Of a stretch of DNA of 64,000 nt, positions 58,779 through 64,000 are shown piece by piece. The DNA is taken from the NCBI RefSeq assembly GCF_000372645.1, contig NZ_APMP01000013.1:1-64000 (forward strand), given 5' to 3'. The notes beneath the pieces were generated by a model. The model had not been told where the DNA came from, did no database searches, and saw nothing but the letters and a program-made list of their open reading frames with translations. Position 1 is the first letter of the stretch, and each line of letters opens with the position of its first letter. The stretch is from Caulobacter vibrioides OR37 (GTDB lineage: Bacteria > Pseudomonadota > Alphaproteobacteria > Caulobacterales > Caulobacteraceae). The position numbers and the translations under genes were made by a program.

Positions 58779-59810
58779 ATGACGCTCAACACCGCTCGCC
58801 GCCTCGCCCTTCTGACCCTTTGCGGCCTGGCCCTGGCCTCTCCGGCCCTTTCATCGCCGGCGGACGGCGACGCCGCGCCGAAATGGTCGCTGGCCGTGCA
58901 TGGCGGCGCGGGCGTGCTCGAGCGCGGGGAACTGACCCCCGAGAAGGACAAGGCCTATCGCGCCGGACTGAACGCCGCCCTGGAAGCCGGCGCCAAGATC
59001 CTGAAGGCCGGCGGCTCCAGCCTGGACGCCGTCGAGGCCGCCGTGCGCGTGCTGGAGGACAATCCGCTGTTCAACGCCGGCAAGGGCGCGGTGTTCACGG
59101 CCGAGGGCCGCAACGAACTAGACGCGGCGATCATGGACGGCGCGACCCTGAAGGCCGGGGCCGTCGCCGGCGTCACGCGCACACGCAATCCGATCAGCCT
59201 GGCTCGCGCGGTGATGGAGAAGTCGCCCCACGTGATGCTGGCGCGCGAGGGCGCCGACCAGTTCTCCAAGGAAATGGGTCTGGAACAGGCGCCGCCAGAG
59301 TATTTCTATACCGAGGATCGCTGGAAACAGCTGCTGGCCTGGCGCAAGGATCAGCACGCCATGCTTGATCCCACCCACCTCTTCGGCACGGTCGGCGCGG
59401 TGGCCCTCGACCAGAAGGGCCACGTCGCCGCCGCCACCTCGACCGGCGGCATGACCGGCAAGCGCTGGGGCCGTATCGGCGACAGCCCGATCATCGGCGC
59501 GGGGACCTATGCCCGCGACGGGGACTGCGCGGTGTCGGCCACCGGCTCGGGCGAGTACTTCATCCGCGAAACCGCGGCGCGCCAGGTCTGCGACCGCGTG
59601 GCCTGGAAGGGCGAGACCATCCAGCAGGCCGCCGACGGGACCATGGCCTCGATCACCAAGATCGGCGGCGACGGCGGATTGATCGCCATCGACGGCCAGG
59701 GCCGGGCGGCGTTCGGCATGAACGACCTGGGCATGTATCGCGGCGCGATCTCCTCGGCGGCGCCGACGCCGCGCACGGCGATCTATGCCGACGAGCCTTC
59801 ACCGCGTTGA
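58779..59810 (+). CDS. Isoaspartyl peptidase / plant-type asparaginase
   Basis: N-terminal-nucleophile hydrolase that self-cleaves into two subunits and hydrolyses beta-aspartyl dipeptides and asparagine, 343 residues. The start WSLAVHGGAGVLERG is canonical. T204 in HLFGTVGAVALD is the expected autoprocessing nucleophile; the substrate segment STGGMTGKRWGRIGDSPIIGAGTYA follows. A signal peptide (MTLNTARRLALLTLCGLALAS) indicates export. I prefer the ATG at 58779; a GTG at 58740 overlapping the upstream gene is possible. With the S51 peptidase it would convert a beta-Asp polymer or peptide to amino acids. Confidence 0.9.
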   Translation: MTLNTARRLALLTLCGLALASPALSSPADGDAAPKWSLAVHGGAGVLERGELTPEKDKAYRAGLNAALEAGAKILKAGGSSLDAVEAAVRVLEDNPLFNAGKGAVFTAEGRNELDAAIMDGATLKAGAVAGVTRTRNPISLARAVMEKSPHVMLAREGADQFSKEMGLEQAPPEYFYTEDRWKQLLAWRKDQHAMLDPTHLFGTVGAVALDQKGHVAAATSTGGMTGKRWGRIGDSPIIGAGTYARDGDCAVSATGSGEYFIRETAARQVCDRVAWKGETIQQAADGTMASITKIGGDGGLIAIDGQGRAAFGMNDLGMYRGAISSAAPTPRTAIYADEPSPR

Positions 59811-59840
59811 TTTGAAGCGCCAAGCAGGGGGGCTGACGGC

Positions 59841-60290
59841 GTGACGAAATCGGATGACCGGGGACTGGACGACTTGGACCGCCGCCTGCTGGCCATGCTG
59901 CGCGAGGATTCCCGCCAGCCGGTGACCAAGCTGGCCGGCGACCTGGGCCTGTCGCGCGCCAACGTCTATGCCCGCCTCAGCCGCCTGGAGGAGGACGGGG
60001 TGATCGGCGGCTACACCGTGCGGCTCGGCGACCCCTATGATCGACGGCTGATCCGCGCCCAGGTGATGATCAAGGCCCAGCTGAAGCACGCCAAGGCCAT
60101 CGAGGAGTCGTTGGCGGCGATCTCGGAGCTTTCGGCGCTGCACGCGATCAGCGGCGAGTACGACCTGATCGCCGTGGTCGAGGCCGAGACGGTCGGCGAG
60201 CTCAACACGCTGATCGACCGCATCGGCGAGATCGAGGGCATCGAGCGGACGACCTCGTCGATCCTGCTGGCGACGAAAGTCCTGCGTTAG
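59841..60290 (+). CDS. Lrp/AsnC-type regulator
   Basis: Lrp/AsnC transcription factor, 149 residues: helix-turn-helix (residues ~10-55, VTKLAGDLGLSRANVYARLSRLEEDG) and RAM ligand-binding domain (~70-149, HAISGEYDLIAVVEA). It starts with GTG 30 bp after the isoaspartyl peptidase stop. It probably senses an amino acid such as Asp, Arg or Glu and controls this locus. Confidence 0.9.
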   Translation: MTKSDDRGLDDLDRRLLAMLREDSRQPVTKLAGDLGLSRANVYARLSRLEEDGVIGGYTVRLGDPYDRRLIRAQVMIKAQLKHAKAIEESLAAISELSALHAISGEYDLIAVVEAETVGELNTLIDRIGEIEGIERTTSSILLATKVLR

Positions 60291-60391
60291 GGGCAAGCGC
60301 GGCGGTTTCTCTCGCCGGACCCGCCCAACTCGACGGTTTCCTGGGGAGCGCGCGGCATAAGCTGCCGCGTGAGCTTCAGCGGAGAAACCTC

Positions 60392-60727
60392 TTGAGCCTC
60401 GAGCGGATCGACACGGGACCGGGCTTCCTGGGCGTCGCGGCCGACGCCGGCCGCGCGCGCGCCGCGCCGCGGGCCCACGTGATGTTGCGGCTGGCGCGCC
60501 GCGACATGGCCGAGGCCGAGCGCGCCCTGGCCGACGTCGCCGGCCTGACCGCCCTGCACCAGATTTCCGGCGACTATGACCTGGTCGCGGTCGTCGAGGC
60601 CGCCCACGACGAGGCGCTGGACGCGCTGATCGCCGAGATCGCCCGCCTGCGCGGCGTCAGCGCCGCCCTGGCCTCGCGCCTGACCCCCTCCGCCAGCCTT
60701 TCCCGCGCCGCGTCGTTCGCGACCTGA
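60392..60727 (+). CDS. Lrp-type RAM domain protein without DNA-binding domain
   Basis: 111-residue protein aligning only with the RAM domain of the preceding Lrp protein (HQISGDYDLVAVVEA against HAISGEYDLIAVVEA). No helix-turn-helix is encoded upstream in any frame that I can see. The start is TTG at 60392 with GCGGAG eight bases before it. It may form mixed oligomers with the full-length regulator and tune it, or be the surviving half of a duplicated gene. Confidence 0.7.
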   Translation: MSLERIDTGPGFLGVAADAGRARAAPRAHVMLRLARRDMAEAERALADVAGLTALHQISGDYDLVAVVEAAHDEALDALIAEIARLRGVSAALASRLTPSASLSRAASFAT

Positions 60728-60772
60728 AGACCGCCGCGCGCTCCCAAAAAAACGCCAACACGAGAATCCGCC

Positions 60773-61777
60773 GTGGACTTTCCCTATCCGTGCCTGATGT
60801 TCCTCGCCGACGTCGATCGCGTCAGCGCCAAGACCGCCCTGGGCGTCGCCTACTGGCGGCCGGACGCCTGCGTCGGCCAACTGCGCCTGCCGGGCTGCGA
60901 GGTCGATCTGGGTCTCTCCGACATGACGCCCGGCGCGGCCAAGGCCGCCGGGGCGCGGTCGCTGCTGATCGGCGTCGCCAACGCCGGCGGCTTTATCCCG
61001 CCGCACTGGGAGGCCGTGCTGATCGAGGCGCTGGAAGCGGGGCTGGACCTGGTGTCCGGGCTGCACACCCGCCTGGCCAGCCTGCCGCGCGTGCGCGAGA
61101 CGGCCGAGCGCCTGGGGCGGCGATTGTTCGAGGCGCGCGAGCCCGATCCGCGCTTCATCGTCGTCGGCGAGGGCGTCAAGCGCGACGGACAGCGGCTGCT
61201 GACGGTCGGCACGGACTGCGCGGTCGGCAAGATGTACGCGGCCCTGGCCATCACCAAGGACCTGAAGGCGCGCGGCGTCAGCGCCGATTTCCGCGCCACG
61301 GGCCAGACCGGCATCTTCATCGCCGGCTCGGGCGCGCCGATCGACGCCATCGTCTCGGACTTCGTGGCCGGGGCGGCCGAGGTCCTGAGCCCGGCGGCTC
61401 ACCCGGATCACTGGGACGTCATCGAGGGGCAGGGCTCGCTGTTCCACCCGGCCTATGCGGGGGTGTCGCTGGGCCTGCTGCACGGCAGCCAGCCGGACGC
61501 CCTGGTCGTCTGCCACGACGCCACCCGCGCGGCCATCGACGGGCTGGAGTCGTTCCCGACGCCCAGCCTGGCCGAGGCGATCGAGCTCAATCTGCGGCAC
61601 GCACGGCTGACCAATCCGGCGGCGCGGGTGGTGGGCGTCTGCGTCAACACCTCGCGCCTGTCGCCAGAGGCCGCCGCCGACTACCTGCGCGACGTCGCCG
61701 CCCAGCTGGGGATTCCGTGCTGCGATCCCGTCCGCACCGGCGTGGCGGCGATCGTCGACGGCCTGGTCGCGGCCTGA
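60773..61777 (+). CDS. dgcN: DUF1611 protein, DgcN-like D-glutamate N-acetyltransferase
   Basis: DUF1611 family protein, 334 residues. The N-terminal half begins PYPCLMFLADVDRVSAKTALGVAYWRP; a P-loop-like GTDCAVGKM is near residue 145 in the second half. In the described Dgc route DgcN acetylates D-glutamate and DgcA racemises the product to N-acetyl-L-glutamate. The stop overlaps the start of an enolase-superfamily gene (TGATG), the same gene pair. It starts with GTG. The match rests on family and pairing, so the substrate could be another D-amino acid. Confidence 0.75.
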   Translation: MDFPYPCLMFLADVDRVSAKTALGVAYWRPDACVGQLRLPGCEVDLGLSDMTPGAAKAAGARSLLIGVANAGGFIPPHWEAVLIEALEAGLDLVSGLHTRLASLPRVRETAERLGRRLFEAREPDPRFIVVGEGVKRDGQRLLTVGTDCAVGKMYAALAITKDLKARGVSADFRATGQTGIFIAGSGAPIDAIVSDFVAGAAEVLSPAAHPDHWDVIEGQGSLFHPAYAGVSLGLLHGSQPDALVVCHDATRAAIDGLESFPTPSLAEAIELNLRHARLTNPAARVVGVCVNTSRLSPEAAADYLRDVAAQLGIPCCDPVRTGVAAIVDGLVAA

Positions 61778-62763
61778 TGCGCCTGACCGCGCGCAGGCGC
61801 GTCCACGACCTGATCGAGCCCTTCGTCATCGCCCGCAAGGCCTATACCGAGGCGGTGGTCGTCGAGGTCGAGATCGAGGCCGACGGCGCGATCGGGCGCG
61901 GCGAGGCGGCCGGGGTCGACTATCGCGGCGACACGCCGGACCGGATGCTGGAACAACTAGGCGACCTTTCCGAACGTTTGGATCGTGGCGAGCGCCTGGA
62001 CCGCGAGGCGCTGGCGTCCCTTCTGCCGCCTGGCGGCGCGCGCAACGCCGTGGACTGCGCCCTCTGGGACCTGGAGGCCAAGCGGTCGGGCGTTTCGGCC
62101 ACGATCCGGGCGAACCTCGCGCCCCTGCGCACCCTCGAGACCTTCGTCACCCTGGGCATGGACACGCCCCAGGCCATGGGAGCCAAGGCCCGTCGCTGGA
62201 CCGCGCGCTACGCGGCGCTGAAGGTCAAGCTGGGCGACGCCGACGACATGGCGCGGCTTGAGGCGATCCGGGCGGCGGCGCCGCGCGCCCGCCTGATCGC
62301 CGACGCCAACCAGGGCTGGACCCTGGCCCAGCTCAACGACCGCGCGCCGCGCATGGCGGCGCTGGGGGTGGAGCTTCTGGAGCAACCTTTGCCGGTCGGC
62401 CGCGACGACGAGCTTTTCGACTATCGCGGCGCGGTGCCGCTGTGCGCGGACGAGTCGCTGGACGACCGCGCCGATCTGGACCGGGTCGTCGGCCGCTACG
62501 CGTTCGGCAATATCAAGCTGGACAAGGCGGGCGGGCTGACCGAGGCCCTGGCCCTGGCCGACGCGGCGCGGGCCCGGGGGCTGCGGCTGATGGTCGGCTG
62601 CATGGAGGGCACGTCTCTGGGCATCGCCCCGGCGCTGCTGCTGGCCCAGACGTGCGAGATCGTCGACCTGGATTGCCCGATGCAGCTGGTCCGCGACGTC
62701 GACGGCGGCTTCGGCTACCTGGACGGCTGGCTGAGGCCGAACGGCCCCGATCTCTGGGGATAG
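61777..62763 (+). CDS. dgcA: Enolase-superfamily racemase/epimerase, DgcA-like
   Basis: Mandelate-racemase/muconate-lactonising-type enzyme, 328 residues, in the group usually labelled dipeptide epimerase. Catalytic residues: K149-V-K151, metal ligands D176 (DANQGW), E202 (EQPL) and D225 (ADES), and K250 (KLDK). With a DUF1611 partner the likely activity is racemisation of N-acetyl-D-glutamate; L-Ala-D/L-Glu epimerase remains the alternative. The start overlaps the DUF1611 stop by one base; the frame runs open upstream but only as a shadow. The TAG stop begins a TAGAGCGCG motif. Confidence 0.8.
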   Translation: MRLTARRRVHDLIEPFVIARKAYTEAVVVEVEIEADGAIGRGEAAGVDYRGDTPDRMLEQLGDLSERLDRGERLDREALASLLPPGGARNAVDCALWDLEAKRSGVSATIRANLAPLRTLETFVTLGMDTPQAMGAKARRWTARYAALKVKLGDADDMARLEAIRAAAPRARLIADANQGWTLAQLNDRAPRMAALGVELLEQPLPVGRDDELFDYRGAVPLCADESLDDRADLDRVVGRYAFGNIKLDKAGGLTEALALADAARARGLRLMVGCMEGTSLGIAPALLLAQTCEIVDLDCPMQLVRDVDGGFGYLDGWLRPNGPDLWG

Positions 62764-62776
62764 AGCGCGTTAGGTT

Positions 62777-63286
62777 TCAGCTTTCCAGGTCCTGACCTGT
62801 CGCCAGCAGCGCCGCCAGGTCGAGGGCGCCTTCGCCTTTCAGCTTCTTGGTGACCGGCAGGGTGACGTAGTCGAACGAGACGTTCAGCGTGTCGAGCATG
62901 TGCTCCATGATCGTCTGATAGTGCTCGATGCCGAAGGCGGCGATGGTGATCAGATAGTCGACGTCGCCCAGCACCGCCTGGCAGCCGATGACGTTGGGCA
63001 GGTCGGCGATCCCCGCCTCGAACACCTTGGCCCGGGCGTAGGAATAGTCGGTCAGCTTGATCTGCACGACGAAGGTCGACAGCTTGGCCAGCCGGCCCAG
63101 ATCGATCTCGGCGTGGTAGCCCCGGATGATCCTGGACTTCTCCAGCCGCTTCATCCGCTCCCAGCAGCGCGAGGCCGACAGGCCGACCAGCTCGCCCATC
63201 GCGGCCTTGGTGACCCGACCCTGGCGTTGCAGCAGCGCCAGGATCTTGATGTCGATCCGATCGAGATCCTTGCGCTGATCGCTCAT
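62777..63286 (-). CDS. Lrp/AsnC-type regulator, second full-length copy
   Basis: Lrp/AsnC transcription factor, 169 residues. The DNA-binding region is LDRIDIKILALLQRQGRVTKAAMGELVGLSASRCWERMKRLE and the RAM domain is in the C-terminal half. It is convergent with dgcA and divergent from the deacylase at 63452, so it may control either. Confidence 0.9.
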   Translation of the reverse strand: MSDQRKDLDRIDIKILALLQRQGRVTKAAMGELVGLSASRCWERMKRLEKSRIIRGYHAEIDLGRLAKLSTFVVQIKLTDYSYARAKVFEAGIADLPNVIGCQAVLGDVDYLITIAAFGIEHYQTIMEHMLDTLNVSFDYVTLPVTKKLKGEGALDLAALLATGQDLES

Positions 63287-63451
63287 GAGCCTTCCTTGCG
63301 GGTGTCGCCCAAAGGCTTAGCGCGAAGCGGGCGGCGAAGGTAAGCGCCCGCGCCGCCTCGCGGGAAGGCTCCTCGCGTCCGAAGGCCTCGAAACAGCGGA
63401 AACCCTCGCCGGCGCGCGCTAGAGTCCGGGCGGGCAACAGAGCGTGAGCGC

Positions 63452-64000
63452 ATGAGACTTTCCCTTTTCGGTTCGGCCCTGGGGCTGGCCTGCCTGCTGG
63501 GGTCCAGCGCCCTGGCCTCGACCCTGATCGTCCACGCGCGCGTAGTGGACGGGACCGGCGCCGCGGCGCGGGCCGCCAGCGTCCGGATCGACAAGGACCG
63601 CGTCGTCGCCGTCGGCAAGCTCAAGCCCCGGCCCGGCGAGGCGATCGTCGACGCCAAGGGCCTGACCCTGGCGCCCGGCTTCATCGACGCCCACAGCCAC
63701 CACGACCGCCAGGCCGAGAAGACGCCGGAGATGGCGATGCTGGCCGCTCAGGGCGTGACCACCATCGTGGTCGGGCAGGACGGCGAGTCGGCCTTGCCGA
63801 TCGGCGCCTATTTCGACCAGCTGACCCGCTCGCCGCTGGCCGTCAACGTCGCCTCCTACACCGGCCACGGCAGCCTGCGGGCCCGGGCCATGGGTCAGGA
63901 CTACAAGCGTCCCGCCACCCCGGCCGAGATGGCGGCCATGAGCGCCGACCTGGCCCGCGATCTGCGCGCCGGCTCGCTGGGCCTGTCGACGGGGCTGGAA
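63452..64000 (+). CDS. N-acyl-D-amino-acid deacylase-like amidohydrolase (3' end outside window)
   Basis: First 183 residues of an exported amidohydrolase. The signal peptide (residues 1-22, ending LAS) is followed by TLIVHARVVDGTGAAARAASVRI, metal-site motif APGFIDAHSHHDR, then QGVTTIVVGQDGESALPIG, as in N-acyl-D-amino-acid deacylases (D-aminoacylases). These release D-amino acids from N-acyl forms, which could feed the DgcN/DgcA pair. The frame is open to the last base. Confidence 0.82.
   Translation, partial: MRLSLFGSALGLACLLGSSALASTLIVHARVVDGTGAAARAASVRIDKDRVVAVGKLKPRPGEAIVDAKGLTLAPGFIDAHSHHDRQAEKTPEMAMLAAQGVTTIVVGQDGESALPIGAYFDQLTRSPLAVNVASYTGHGSLRARAMGQDYKRPATPAEMAAMSADLARDLRAGSLGLSTGLE

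Noticed and set aside
60790-61776. Apparent fusion of a 330-residue N-terminal part to the racemase
   Set aside because: The upstream part is an Arg-rich shadow of the DUF1611 gene; the ATG at 61777 gives the standard family length.
1-64000. tRNA, rRNA, integrase, transposase or phage genes
   Set aside because: None seen by reading; there are no cloverleaf-like or integrase features near the repeat elements.

Overview
The window comes from a high-GC alphaproteobacterium, most likely a member of the Caulobacteraceae (Caulobacter or Phenylobacterium type). The evidence is the very high GC content, six TonB-dependent receptors (TBDRs) in 64 kb including Xanthomonas/Caulobacter-type ones, Tat-exported hydrolases, CTAG-bounded palindromic repeats and a membrane glucose dehydrogenase. 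I see no tRNA, rRNA, CRISPR array, phage gene or transposase. The window reads as a chain of self-contained nutrient-scavenging loci. Most pair an outer-membrane receptor with dedicated hydrolases, a permease and a regulator.

Layout. (1) 1-9889, + strand: a truncated siderophore-type receptor, a YddA-like fused ABC transporter, TldE, TldD, a thioredoxin, an unknown 203-aa protein and an M3 oligopeptidase. Many of these genes overlap by 4 bp. This looks like a receptor/transporter/protease system for a peptide or small-protein substrate. (2) 9917-18182, module A: a DUF5690 permease, a PhnZ-like HD diiron oxygenase, a receptor, an SGNH esterase, a LysR regulator and a secreted NPP-type phosphodiesterase. 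(3) 18303-32227: a sucrose locus made of a GH68 enzyme, a LacI regulator, an SLC45-type permease, a receptor and a ROK fructokinase, interleaved with five different esterases. Six copies of a GGCAATCGATTGCC-type operator tie it together. The natural reading is uptake and breakdown of esterified sucrose. A PQQ glucose dehydrogenase follows (32357-34765). (4) 34884-40976: a CzcCBA-type metal efflux operon with a small His-rich leader protein. (5) 41098-52411, - strand: a Xanthomonas/Caulobacter-type receptor, then module B, a second version of module A: phosphocholine-type phospholipase C, DUF5690 permease, PhnZ-like oxygenase, LysR and receptor. (6) 52693-64000: M61 aminopeptidase, receptor, exported cyanophycinase-like peptidase, isoaspartyl peptidase, two Lrp-type proteins (one without a DNA-binding domain), a DgcN/DgcA-like D-glutamate pair, another Lrp regulator and a truncated N-acyl-D-amino-acid deacylase. 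This suggests use of beta-aspartyl and D-amino-acid material.

Three near-identical ~114-bp double-hairpin elements, plus diverged relatives, lie at gene ends. They usually supply the TAG stop codon of the adjacent gene. The most promising undescribed systems are the two paralogous receptor/phosphodiesterase/DUF5690/HD-oxygenase modules (predicted phospholipid or phosphonolipid head-group scavenging) and the esterase-rich sucrose locus. All functional statements are inferences from translated sequence and gene context. No database search was run.
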